Numbered from the stretch's first letter, positions 11,601 to 17,623 are shown. The stretch is DNA of 41,097 nucleotides from Paludibacteraceae bacterium (GCA_024401495.1 JAKSKW010000016.1:1-41097), one strand, 5' to 3'. Program-made: numbers and translations. The notes: generated by a model not told the origin, from the letters alone.

Positions 11601-13324
11601 TCCTTATCATCAATTTTCCAAGCATACTTGAATCCGTTCTTATCCTTTACACTATATAATATAGGATCTTCACCCTCATACTTGGCAATGAACAGAACAT
11701 TATCCAATTCCTCATCGAAACACGCCTCGTTTGGAGTAACAGACACATTCAAATTATCCTTATCCAAGCTCTTGCTTACACGTACAGTATAATACTTCAC
11801 AAGACCGCTGTTCTCCGGAACTGTCGCCTCAATCACAGCATCACTTCCAAAATTTTGGAATTTCACATACTGCTCAAAATAATATGTTCTTTTAGGATCC
11901 AAAGCATATTGGGGCAAATGAAGACTAGGACTATTTTTGTCATTGTTATAATCAAAAAGTTTATCACTTCCGATAATATCATTCCCATTCTTGATTACCA
12001 GTTCTTTCTTTGCTGAATTTCGATCTGTCCAATATCTCCAGCCATAAACTGTCCCGTAAGTGGATTTATAATCCTCAAATCCATTATAGTCACAATAGTT
12101 TCCGTGTAACTCTATAAAATCTACTATATCACTAACTTGATCACTTGATGAATAGTCTGCAGTTATAGGACACACTACTATTTCCGATTCCTCTGATTCA
12201 AATCCTTCTAATGAAGGTTCTGGAAAAACCTTGAAGTCAATGGTATTGCTGCTTTCGCATTGACGATCTATGAATTGCGAATTTGTTTTTGCTACAATGC
12301 GTTCCAACGTGAACATCTTTCCAGGAGTCAAATTGTTTCCAAATGAAATTTCATTTTTAATTTCCCCTTGCAAAGTCGTTAAATCATTACTTTTGTGCCA
12401 AGTCCAAGATTTTTCTTCTTCTACGTCTCTTACAAGATCTCCAACGGTCGTTCCTTTATATCTTCCGACATTAGAACAAACTGTGATTTCAGTATTAATA
12501 TTATTAGACTGATATAAGGCATATCCATTTAAAGAATCGCCATTTATTGGGGGTACATTATCACTGATTTTTATAGTTCCTGCATCACATCTATTAATAG
12601 TGATATAACTCCACTTATTATCTGGTTGACGAATATAGGCTGTATGAGTTTTAGTATCTCCATGTCGATTGGTTCTATAACGCAATTCTACAAAATAAAC
12701 ACATCTAAAATAGATCTTTATTGTACCATTGTTATTAAATGATGCTAATGCACCGGTATTTCCTTTTACTTTGTTCCATAAATCGTTAGAATATACAACA
12801 TATGATTCAGCATCAAATTTATAATGTTGATTATACTCCCAATCCGATGAATTACAGAACTCTTTGTCAGCAGAAACTATCAAATCATCAATGCAATACC
12901 AGGTATTGGAGTCATAGCTCCATTCTACACTTGTAGTAAGACATACTCTATCAAACTGAACCGCACTATGATAACTTCCTCCTGTATTTTCACCATAACC
13001 CATTATTTCACCTCTTTTTATAGAGATTCTTTGGTTTTGATTGACAAATTCCGATTCTGTATATGTAAGAATCTCAGAATTATTTACTGTTACACTATAA
13101 CTTACTTTATCCGAATTATCATTTCCGTTCCAGTCGCAAGGAAAAAAGAATTTACTTTCGTAATTGTGTCCTTTGTTAAAAACAATATCCCAAAAAGTCA
13201 CACCTGGAAATTCAGTTCTACTGGGTGAACTTGTTTTTATACCTCCACTTTGGCATAACTCCACACCTAAGGCACTAGAACAACAACCTAAAAGGACCAA
13301 CAATAATATAATAATTTTTCTCAT
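2690..13324 (-). CDS. Giant secreted Ig/PKD-repeat protein with T9SS type A sorting domain
   Basis: The protein has 3544 residues from the ATG at 13324; an in-frame GTG at 13339 would add five. It starts with a hydrophobic signal (MRKIIILLLVLLGCCSSALG). The body is a long chain of Ig-like modules with recurring signatures: W-Q/K-x-S early (for example YQWQYKNDRTPDF), and a late Y/V-x-R-R-V strand, often with Cys, as in YSVRRVMSDGCSS, LVVRRVATNEKG, YFRRIIVDMCD and TYRRVATDG. I see at least nine such signatures. A PKD-like module (GGYYPVSLTVSDGF) lies near the end. The last ~75 residues (DVYPTLVSDVVNV, ILTDESGRLLY, ISGVYLVVV, KIFKK) match the T9SS type A C-terminal sorting domain that is removed as the protein is attached to the surface. 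A large adhesin or stalk role is an inference. It lies 35 bp or more after a PKD-like lipoprotein gene, probably in the same transcript. Confidence 0.92.
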   Translation of the reverse strand: MRKIIILLLVLLGCCSSALGVELCQSGGIKTSSPSRTEFPGVTFWDIVFNKGHNYESKFFFPCDWNGNDNSDKVSYSVTVNNSEILTYTESEFVNQNQRISIKRGEIMGYGENTGGSYHSAVQFDRVCLTTSVEWSYDSNTWYCIDDLIVSADKEFCNSSDWEYNQHYKFDAESYVVYSNDLWNKVKGNTGALASFNNNGTIKIYFRCVYFVELRYRTNRHGDTKTHTAYIRQPDNKWSYITINRCDAGTIKISDNVPPINGDSLNGYALYQSNNINTEITVCSNVGRYKGTTVGDLVRDVEEEKSWTWHKSNDLTTLQGEIKNEISFGNNLTPGKMFTLERIVAKTNSQFIDRQCESSNTIDFKVFPEPSLEGFESEESEIVVCPITADYSSSDQVSDIVDFIELHGNYCDYNGFEDYKSTYGTVYGWRYWTDRNSAKKELVIKNGNDIIGSDKLFDYNNDKNSPSLHLPQYALDPKRTYYFEQYVKFQNFGSDAVIEATVPENSGLVKYYTVRVSKSLDKDNLNVSVTPNEACFDEELDNVLFIAKYEGEDPILYSVKDKNGFKYAWKIDDKEGEDYSVDQQRGYGKVQENHCLNVSLSDGCGNKIEKEVCLEVHELPAFSAQNIVNLSSNISFSYETDVVSKEEYVLVQGLKGSQFKLEISDDDKSLYNYYYSASEDGTGLTRFVTYNDPIVSKTFYVYKEPKNGYKCLSKPVKVMVVEREKIEGNQFYDDVIYVCAGSKVPRLDNTNISAPVQKIGMTYKFSWQYSGDNMSWKEMQNTDESGNKHFMDSEYYLGDWTKEIEEGEKLYVRRNVKAYLNGEEIDSNDSESLMVTTFAQPSPTITLTADNSKSVKCYDDIVNLSMSVNQDLIDQQKVMKASHISKYGYYNFDGKNYNEIDEYDINKDHALQVKGNYVIHSGVNYCGNMVYSKTGVAVETYPQMDVTPIVSACKIVGQEVTVKASGEDLDCAISGSSVEYPDETDKSVATILLAKKQIYTYFVDIENTKTGCTSKVKKTIQDKDILDKVLPKEIGANGNKNEKVCADVDVTLFSTSLNDEMKDFQWSVDGVYIKNGNNSSASYKFPEAGTDYKVAREWSYKIGEEKCYSVIDEVTVSTYPKVDVPTLQVSDSKICNGEDIKLTATSEGGGSLTSYSFTLMPGNVASSDKVSKGKSVDFDVNGLKATTSFYVIAEDNNCPSNDIYKTQSDKVAVEVEKDLAFTITSSKSVITRDEFKDGVISVPVTIEGALPDETLYYTLGDSETETKVVYPATGGLSVKMDETLFEANNNTKMTVRRVGSVLSSCTSSATKIFGVNDGFEGVPALTGNGKDQEIEVCGGTEVELAVSNVSLMTFAGENITKMTDNLWTWFKDNSVVAKTTVAEYTATAAVGRTNVYNVVFSGKDSDGTLRKVSSGEFVVKGSKGIEVGRIEFGGEYSSQNFVEFCNNKESEMKITMTCELDPDVVDFTWKYSPTGAAGTWKDVPETWNGKESTRSGVITISVDSLVLNEGENFYFQVEAKDNCDNVTVSKSKNMLQVKIKKNIELPVVAMTSPKVYSSSEPLPTTLDFSRKSTHATPYEFVGWGESEDLGGTSQRVSTKALHFGENKVDVLRTELAKISNEECVSDTLHYSFNIYKRLATPKLGTTDFGITCPNNKSAKYLTLNGINGGDPTTYNVAWQYKLNEDADWAVMVAGDNQGLFTADFGEIRTSVGENYSQDMSILNQTQSIIVRALVSCDKDKYPGEYVMSNEVAMEVYAPLRDKGIDLTPQEICYNTAIDTIKGYLAEGGSGRYSYTWWSSEDRKSFEQVVKGEDWEPFFAPRNFGGAYNLTKTTYFKRVVTDTLCKTSLESEVKTIGVRDAFDILSADVDYNRVVTNNDRAEMTGTNDDYDEYIWWQSESKEFKNGRTSAGTPFESDALTVPTGDDFMMVTYYAQAVKDGCRSVNKLPMEFYVYNQTGGSIFFEDEDSKPNGYWICSGESDIQILSDDYARAGSFLWYYKVDGGKPLAIMSEGKAVTTPEINLGATGLYPKVLTNDGNGDAKRVQIYRMTTVKVDNVETNLSSDTLVLNIVPTLESVSDALSGLYGDHGSFAGTIKIENGGITKQYCIGDAPDAVVGNLTNEDNLFSLWSDYKNYIGPWLYDKKHKGGFVTYYEYSKDGGEWIQEESYDFSKQFEYAGMDKYYIPTLTNNMDGSYSVRRVMSDGCSSLASNEVVFTLFDKTVNADTVSSYAFTPEMTNRISEKGAIKEGYEIGDSIVFVCQDREVSNLVWFSDMLCTDTLMNGNRYCSLVLDESVAAMMSTDGAYIYAKAKRGECLGEAVEIPFAYGTTSEGGRIGILDTIICQNDSYSDILNIKTANGYYIAPENVAMKWSYSWQFKRSTSEKAVWSIIDGATGESLSADIINDLVAKSVSETDPLVVRRVATNEKGRVRYSNVITLVHYDEFVPGELSLTSETNKFCTYDELGFVKTTSAKGGRTNGNGRISWKYSINGKDSYEKNDVDSLYLGYIIDNIEDRSVNNIVNIKCVYYDMCDSVESEGIEVVFNRRNNVPSLYQNNDSCNASLVNLVVYKESVKKIYTWNAIYIDPLDTTYTEKVIWTSVGDSQLVIRNQMPTSLYGVKSVDDETGCISDYFYFNVDSLPELTQARPDAPSAICAGSDLEIKGGAPLGGNGEKAFQWQISTTGREDDFADIVDATNEDLVLPSKYMKVPSYFRRIIVDMCDTDTSEIVYVGIREKVTVSPEDLVFDDFKCPNGIFSASVVAEKDTLYASEYWTLGGEKIMEGGKKFQMEGFAGDSMAFSFIHYLTDTNEVTCQSEEIVMMAHNKPSINKADNVISIENFTPCNESLVKIKGEKLGGAYSDQIKYTWFVNDIEQIGKFEPDLRFRANDDMLVKRVANNGCVSDTSNILHLEGQMVFRYDYEKVLAMEVVSNVADSSVTMNILGSKKFSEEYYFDGDGEMPNVTSNSILFPYKYDVYKDTVLEVYANQTYCVTPYAIKPLRGGVISFDGDMYICGSDDIKPIVATELEGASAAVSYQWQYKNDRTPDFINIEGATNKSYTPSAIDLATTYRRVATDGVYKSISNELTMSIRPLPSVAKIAASIPLKDLKEMGLTYSQNEYYQWIPNSDVMAMSLVDTASNADKTYWQKSYDNIAWILESENTDSMLVKDTVSTVYYRFIAESACGADTSSIVRLLAANLEPITDAQIAWMKTDTFVCRTNAIGNKQDHLKFNLHTTGTNSTQGAINQRYLYSYRAESSADVVVWGNGLGVLTDESLLKPQTTVSIFELDENGERQMPSDDVTLFVTRHDTVRGLSVTRSIKLKVNTFDASFAMSIENEPEIKVGENKVNEIKQGNRVRFVPVVSSNVANAEVSYKWVLEEPLNMNYVQIYGGRNGLEGLTSERETPTCYYYNGGYYPVSLTVSDGFCQKTIRDTSLYISEATRSFTRAMMMENDLWDYENKELSPLDYSEERYSVELIDVYPTLVSDVVNVNVKDKMSHKLILTDESGRLLYIASFSGTIQISMNDYISGVYLVVVDDWYSFKIFKK

Positions 13325-13374
13325 CTTGATTTTTATCACGATTTAACATTAACACTCAAAATTGTCTTTTACAA

Positions 13375-14208
13375 TCACTCCACATTAATTTTTTCACTAT
13401 ACCACATTGACCAAATTCCCATATCATCCATACAGCGGTAGTACACTGTATGCTCTCCTGTTGTCTGAAACGAATGATTCACACTACTCAAAGTTGTCGC
13501 TGTTATGTATGTGCCGCCATACGCTGCTTTACCGGACTGCCAATTGCCTTTTTCACCCTCTAATCTATTATCTGCTATTTTATATGGTACTATATTACCG
13601 TCAATACACCATTCATATTTTGCAATCTTTCCTCCTAGTTCCGATCGCTTTGACATAGATAATTTATATTCATAGTTATCGATAAGCTTCTCAACTTTAA
13701 TAATAGGAGTAACAGGGACAGGTCCATAAACATTTACCTCTACTGTATACGATTGGTCATTTCCAAAAATATCAAAAGTTTTAGCATGCCCACTATATGT
13801 CGCTAATAAAAAAGCGAGCGAATCACTGTTGAATAAGACAAACTCATCACATATATATATATCAAAAAGTTTTAAGCATAAAGCATTATCCTCTCCTATC
13901 TCAAACTTTCTTCCTCCTTTTATTGTCAATCCTTCCAAATTAACAGCTTTCATAGGATAGCTTCCTTTATTGTCTATACCTCTTATGCGTACATATAAAG
14001 TATCAGTAAATAAAACGCCCCTATCATTTCTTACTGTATTAAGATTAACAACTATTTTTCTCAAATCACCCTGCCTGATTGTGTCCAACTTTCCGTTGAT
14101 GCCAATCTCAATATCAGGGAACTCGCTATTCTTCTCAAACCAATCTTCTCTTGTGTCGCAAGAGACCATTCCTAATAATAGGAAAAACAGATTCATTAAC
14201 TTCTTCAT
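13375..14208 (-). CDS. PKD-like surface lipoprotein (CDTREDWF family)
   Basis: This 277-residue lipoprotein has a short signal and lipobox MVSC ending at Cys17. The mature N terminus CDTREDWFEK is acidic and aromatic and is shared with the paralogues at 14756-15013 and 15170-16078. The middle is beta-rich. The C-terminal ~100 residues form a PKD/Ig-like module: KYEWCIDG, GKAAYGGTYITATTL, HSFQTTGEHTVYYRCMDD, GIWSMWYSEKINV. The same module, with the same spacing, ends the 302-residue paralogue. The gene lies between a TraO-like barrel gene (27-base gap) and the giant gene (50-base gap to its ATG), so it is probably cotranscribed. Surface exposure and partnership with the giant protein are inferences. 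Confidence 0.82.
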   Translation of the reverse strand: MKKLMNLFFLLLGMVSCDTREDWFEKNSEFPDIEIGINGKLDTIRQGDLRKIVVNLNTVRNDRGVLFTDTLYVRIRGIDNKGSYPMKAVNLEGLTIKGGRKFEIGEDNALCLKLFDIYICDEFVLFNSDSLAFLLATYSGHAKTFDIFGNDQSYTVEVNVYGPVPVTPIIKVEKLIDNYEYKLSMSKRSELGGKIAKYEWCIDGNIVPYKIADNRLEGEKGNWQSGKAAYGGTYITATTLSSVNHSFQTTGEHTVYYRCMDDMGIWSMWYSEKINVE

Positions 14209-14234
14209 GTATAATCAATTTACTTTTTTCTATT

Positions 14235-14753
14235 TTACCAATTCACTTTTACTCCGACTGAAAAATCCGGTTTTAGATAATTCATTCCTTTTCCATAAAT
14301 CAAAAACTCTCTCGACTTAATCACAAAAGAAAGAAAATGCCATGGATAAAATTCAAATGCCAATCCTCCATTTACACCACCAACAACGTGTTTTTCAGTC
14401 CAATCCATAAATTTACATTCCCATTGATCAAAACCAATATTGCCGCACACATCCAAATTCATATAAAACCAAGTGCATGGTTTCAACACTGCGACTTCAC
14501 AACCAGCCCCAAGCAAGAACTGATTAGTGAAATAACTTGCCCAAAATTCCGACTTCTCTCGATCAAGCTCTACCAACAAAGCCAGTTTTTCATTTCTATA
14601 CAGGTTGTAGAACATTCCTACATTATAATCGTTCCTAGTTCCTACTCCCCAACGCAAACCAGCTCCCATCTGACCTTTTGTGTGAATAAGCTGGGCATCA
14701 CAACATCCTACGACACAAAACAGTGTCAACAAAATAATATATACGCTTTTCAT
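14235..14753 (-). CDS. TraO-like small outer-membrane beta-barrel protein (second copy)
   Basis: This 172-residue protein is a paralogue of the 2016-2528 product, colinear from the IHTKGQM segment after the signal to the final strand VGVKVNW. The signal is hydrophobic and contains VVGCC, so either signal peptidase I (cut after CDA) or lipoprotein processing at Cys17 is possible; the paralogue lacks these cysteines, which favours signal peptidase I. Gly-rich turns and alternating hydrophobic residues support an 8-stranded-barrel type protein. It lies 2 bases after an 85-residue remnant and 26 before a PKD-like lipoprotein gene. The two barrel copies bracket the lipoprotein and giant genes, suggesting a structural or anchoring partner role, by analogy only with PorP/SprF-type proteins next to giant adhesins. 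Confidence 0.78.
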   Translation of the reverse strand: MKSVYIILLTLFCVVGCCDAQLIHTKGQMGAGLRWGVGTRNDYNVGMFYNLYRNEKLALLVELDREKSEFWASYFTNQFLLGAGCEVAVLKPCTWFYMNLDVCGNIGFDQWECKFMDWTEKHVVGGVNGGLAFEFYPWHFLSFVIKSREFLIYGKGMNYLKPDFSVGVKVNW

Positions 14754-14755
14754 GA

Positions 14756-15013
14756 TTACTCAACGTTAATTTTTTCACTATACAACATTGACCAAATTCC
14801 CATATCATCCATACAGCGGTAGCACACAATATTATTTCCATAATAATTTTCATACCAATCTAATCCACACAGTTTGATGATGAACGTAGCACCTTCACCT
14901 TCTTTTGCGAACCAATCTTCTCTGGAATCGCAAGATGTAAACACAGTCATTGATGTACATACAACAGAAGCATAGACTAACATCTGCCTCAAGACACTCT
15001 TCGATAATTTCAT
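14756..15013 (-). pseudogene. Chimeric, internally deleted lipoprotein gene (85 codons)
   Basis: The first ~50 residues (signal, FTSC lipobox, CDSREDWFAKEGEGATFIIK) nearly match the start of the 302-residue lipoprotein at 15170-16078. The last ~23 residues (CYRCMDDMGIWSMLYSEKINVE) nearly match the end of the 277-residue lipoprotein at 13375-14208. The PKD-like core between them is gone, leaving a short unrelated joint (LCGLDWYENYYGNNIV). The frame is open, so a small lipoprotein could still be made. DNA similarity covers about 209 bp at the 5' side (14873-15081 with 15938-16146) and about 70 bp at the 3' side (14759-14828 with 13378-13447). It is best explained as a deletion product of a former full-length paralogue. 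Confidence 0.75.
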
Positions 15014-15044
15014 TTTATTCTTATTAATAAGGACTTAAACATTG

Positions 15045-15076
15045 CAAAATTAACCAAAAAAGTGTTACACAACAAC
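15045..15076 (-). promoter_or_regulatory. Candidate sigma-ABfr promoter before the chimeric gene
   Basis: On the minus strand TAATTTTG (15045-15052) fits the -7 element TAnnTTTG, with GTTG (15073-15076) 20 bases upstream as a weak -33 element. The same arrangement is duplicated upstream of the 302-residue lipoprotein gene. Confidence 0.55.
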
Positions 15077-15169
15077 TTTTTAGTATTGTAATTATACAAT
15101 TTCAATCCGTTTGTCGTTCGTTTACTTGATATAAAATTAAAATTTTAAAAGAGTTTTCACTCTCATTTT

Positions 15170-16078
15170 TTATTTGTTAACTGTTATTAATACATTATAC
15201 CACAAGCTCCACAATCCAAGATTGTCCATACATCTGACATAGACAACATGGTCGCCTTCTGTCTGGAATGCGTGCTTCACCTCATTGAGAGAAGTAGACG
15301 TCACATACGTACCTCCGTATGCACCTTTGCCAGCAGGTGCCACAGTCGGATCGCAATCAAATATCGGGCGTTTGTAAATGACTACTTCGCCGTCGATACA
15401 TATCTCGTACTTCTCCACGCTTCCATCCCTGTCGAAGCTTTTGCTTAAATCAAAGACCTTCTCCATAGGATGTCCATCCACATCCTTTATATCCAATACG
15501 GGCATTGGTGCTATATCTCCCAAACAATTAATCTTAACATGACAATAGTGCTTGTTTTTGAAGGAATCCTCAAGTTCCATGATCATGTGTGCTGTATTCA
15601 ACACTGGAGCAATAGTGTCAGTATTTGTTGCCGGATCACCATTAAAATTCCTAAAGTTATACCAATTATCTTGTATACTTACAAAATTAGGTTCTGTAAT
15701 ATCAGTTGTCACATTCATATCCAGAAAGGATTTTTTTACCATTTCAACCTTTCCTCTAAGACCTTCTGTGTCAAAATGGACACACTCACTTGCGTAATTA
15801 ATTTTATGATTATATTTATCCAAATAGACTTTGTTGACTATCACGTTATACTCGACAACTCTATTGTTGTCACTGTATACTGTGTCATTCCTAAACTCGT
15901 ACTGCACACCATCTTCCCACCAAGCACTCTTGTAAGATTTGATGATGAACGTAGCACCTTCACTTTCTTTTGCGAACCAATCTTCTCTGGAATCGCAAGA
16001 TGTAAACACTGTCATTGATGCATATACAACAGAAGCAGAGACTAATATCTGCCTCAAGACACTTTTTAATAATTTCAT
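15170..16078 (-). CDS. PKD-like surface lipoprotein (CDSREDWF family), 302 residues
   Basis: The signal peptide ends at lipobox FTSC (Cys28), followed by the acidic CDSREDWFAKESEG, a likely surface-export signal. The chain is beta-rich. The C-terminal module (MEKVFDLSKSFDRDGSVEKYEICIDG, GKGAYGGTYVTSTSL, HAFQTEGDHVVYVRCMDN, GLWSLWYNVLITV) is PKD-like: the FDLSKSFDRDGSVEKYE pattern is typical of PKD domains. It is the promoter-proximal gene of the surface cluster, with a good promoter at 16111-16141. A 156-base gap separates it from the next gene, which carries its own duplicated promoter region. Function is unknown; binding to the giant protein or to glycans is possible but unproven. Confidence 0.82.
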   Translation of the reverse strand: MKLLKSVLRQILVSASVVYASMTVFTSCDSREDWFAKESEGATFIIKSYKSAWWEDGVQYEFRNDTVYSDNNRVVEYNVIVNKVYLDKYNHKINYASECVHFDTEGLRGKVEMVKKSFLDMNVTTDITEPNFVSIQDNWYNFRNFNGDPATNTDTIAPVLNTAHMIMELEDSFKNKHYCHVKINCLGDIAPMPVLDIKDVDGHPMEKVFDLSKSFDRDGSVEKYEICIDGEVVIYKRPIFDCDPTVAPAGKGAYGGTYVTSTSLNEVKHAFQTEGDHVVYVRCMDNLGLWSLWYNVLITVNK

Positions 16079-16110
16079 TTCATTCTTATTTAATAAGGAC
16101 TAAATCATTG

Positions 16111-16141
16111 CAAATTTAGCAAAAAAGTGTTACACAACAAC
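16111..16141 (-). promoter_or_regulatory. Promoter of the surface-protein cluster
   Basis: On the minus strand TAAATTTG (16111-16118) matches TAnnTTTG exactly, and GTTG (16138-16141) lies 19 bases upstream as the -33 element. The resulting leader would be about 25-30 bases long. Confidence 0.65.
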
Positions 16142-16310
16142 TTTTTGAATGCTTCTATTATATTATTAAATAGTAGAGACAGACATACCCCGTCTCTGCA
16201 AAATGGCCCAAAATACCGAACTCATCTCTCTGAAACTTAAAAATTCAGACGCTAATTTGATTTGGGCGTCAAATTTTAGAATTTTGTAATTCGCTAATAA
16301 TCAACAACAA

Positions 16311-16338
16311 AAGAAGACGCGGATTTTCACGTCTTCTT
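16311..16338 (-). terminator. Terminator of rtcB
   Basis: AAGAAGACG (16311-16319) pairs with CGTCTTCTT (16330-16338); on the minus strand a TTTTG follows. It lies 18 bases after the rtcB stop codon and shares its stem with the terminator at 1950-1988. Confidence 0.8.
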
Positions 16339-16356
16339 CAACATTTGCAATCTATA

Positions 16357-17523
16357 TTACCCTTTAATGACCGCCATTGGTAAAAGTTCAACAATCGGCT
16401 TAACCAAATCTGACTCGAACTGCATCACAATATCAATATCCTTGTAGGCTCCAGGAGCTTCATCCAAACCATCGCGTCGCATACCATGAATAATTCCCTT
16501 CTCATCCATCTTACGACATTCATCTTCCAAAGAAAGCGTCTCTCTTGCCATTCCACGACTCAAACGTCTACCCGATCCATGCGAACAACTTTCAAATGAG
16601 TCTGCATTTCCCAAGCCTTCTACTATAAACGACTTAGTGCCCATAGAGCCTGGAATAATGCCTATTTCGCCCTTTCTAGCCCGCGTCGCACCCTTTCTAT
16701 GCACAATCACATTCTCGCCAAAATGAGACTCGAAAGAAGCGTAATTATGAGCAATATTTATGATAGGATCAAATTCGACGTTGGGCTTTATAAGACGGAA
16801 TCCTTCCATAACAAAGTCCATAATCACCTTGCGATTAACCAATGCAAATTCCTTACAGTAGTTCATCTCATTGAGGTATTTTTTTCCTTCCTCAAACTCG
16901 ATAGGAAGGAATTCCAACCCAGGCATCGTCTCAGAATACCACTTTGCACACCACTCAGAAGCAATTCTCGCATATTGGTTTGCAATAGTTAATCCGACGT
17001 TTCTGCTTCCCGAATGAATCATAATCCACACGTCGTCATTTGACGCATCTTTTTGAATCTCAATAAAATGATTACCACCTCCAAGAGTTCCAATTTGACG
17101 AAGCATTGCGTTTTTCATATTTTTCAAATATGGCAACTTATCAAAATCAGCTTCAGGCAAAAGACTCTCATCCATTGGAGTTTTACGATGATCAAATCCT
17201 AGAGGAACATTCTCGCGAATATGACTCATAATCGAAGTGACGTCGCTCCTTACCAGCTCACTTGCTTTTATGTTTGTACGAACAGCACACATTCCACAAC
17301 CGATGTCAACGCCCACTGCATTAGGGACAACGACTCCCTTTGTTGCCAAAACACCCCCAATAGGCATCCCTTTACCAGTATGAGCATCAGGCATGATGGC
17401 AATATGGTGAAAAGCATAAGGAAGCGACGCAAGACGTACTATCTGCTCCATACATGAATCCTCCACGTCGTCAAGCCAAAGTTTTGCTGCCAACTTTGTG
17501 CCAAAAATCTCTTTCTTTATCAT
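16357..17523 (-). CDS. rtcB: RtcB-type RNA ligase
   Basis: This 388-residue protein is an RtcB ligase, which joins RNA 2',3'-cyclic-phosphate or 3'-phosphate ends to 5'-OH ends using GTP and Mn2+, in RNA repair or tRNA healing. Family motifs are all visible: MPDAHTGKG near residue 45, VGVDIGCGM near 73 (metal-binding Asp and Cys), GTLGGGNHFIEI near 148, HSGSRNVG near 170, HNYAS near 262, and the C-terminal GSMGT and SHGSGRRLSR, whose His carries the GMP. It is slightly shorter than the E. coli enzyme. The start is the ATG at 17523. It is divergent from a WYL-domain regulator, with a palindrome in the 100-base gap, so damage- or RNA-responsive control is likely. No archease or rtcA gene is next to it. 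Confidence 0.95.
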   Translation of the reverse strand: MIKKEIFGTKLAAKLWLDDVEDSCMEQIVRLASLPYAFHHIAIMPDAHTGKGMPIGGVLATKGVVVPNAVGVDIGCGMCAVRTNIKASELVRSDVTSIMSHIRENVPLGFDHRKTPMDESLLPEADFDKLPYLKNMKNAMLRQIGTLGGGNHFIEIQKDASNDDVWIMIHSGSRNVGLTIANQYARIASEWCAKWYSETMPGLEFLPIEFEEGKKYLNEMNYCKEFALVNRKVIMDFVMEGFRLIKPNVEFDPIINIAHNYASFESHFGENVIVHRKGATRARKGEIGIIPGSMGTKSFIVEGLGNADSFESCSHGSGRRLSRGMARETLSLEDECRKMDEKGIIHGMRRDGLDEAPGAYKDIDIVMQFESDLVKPIVELLPMAVIKG

Positions 17524-17563
17524 AACCTTAATATTTTTTAATCACACGACAAAGTTTCGAACC

Positions 17564-17588
17564 AACTACGACACTTATTGTCGTAGTT
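17564..17588. promoter_or_regulatory. Perfect palindrome between rtcB and the WYL regulator (candidate operator)
   Basis: AACTACGACA (17564-17573) and TGTCGTAGTT (17579-17588) are exact reverse complements separated by CTTAT. An additional partial half-site, CACGACAAAG, lies at about 17543-17552. The site is central in the 100-base divergent gap, about 40 bases from the rtcB start and about 35 from the regulator start, as expected for an operator shared by both promoters. Confidence 0.75.
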
Positions 17589-17623
17589 TGAAAAAAATTT
17601 CACATATTTGTAAAAAAATAACC

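Noticed and set aside
2016..14753. Integrated conjugative element suggested by TraO-like genes
   Set aside because: No mobilisation, coupling, integrase or other tra genes and no attachment repeats are visible in the window.
14337..14822. 161-codon plus-strand open frame over the second barrel gene
   Set aside because: Antisense shadow of a protein with a clear paralogue at 2016-2528.
15470..16018. 182-codon plus-strand open frame over the lipoprotein gene
   Set aside because: Antisense to a lipoprotein gene supported by signal peptide and paralogues; no family features.
17498..17623. Extended N terminus of the WYL regulator from the upstream ATG
   Set aside because: It overlaps the start of rtcB, places the palindrome inside the gene, and adds 42 residues that do not fit the helix-turn-helix family start.
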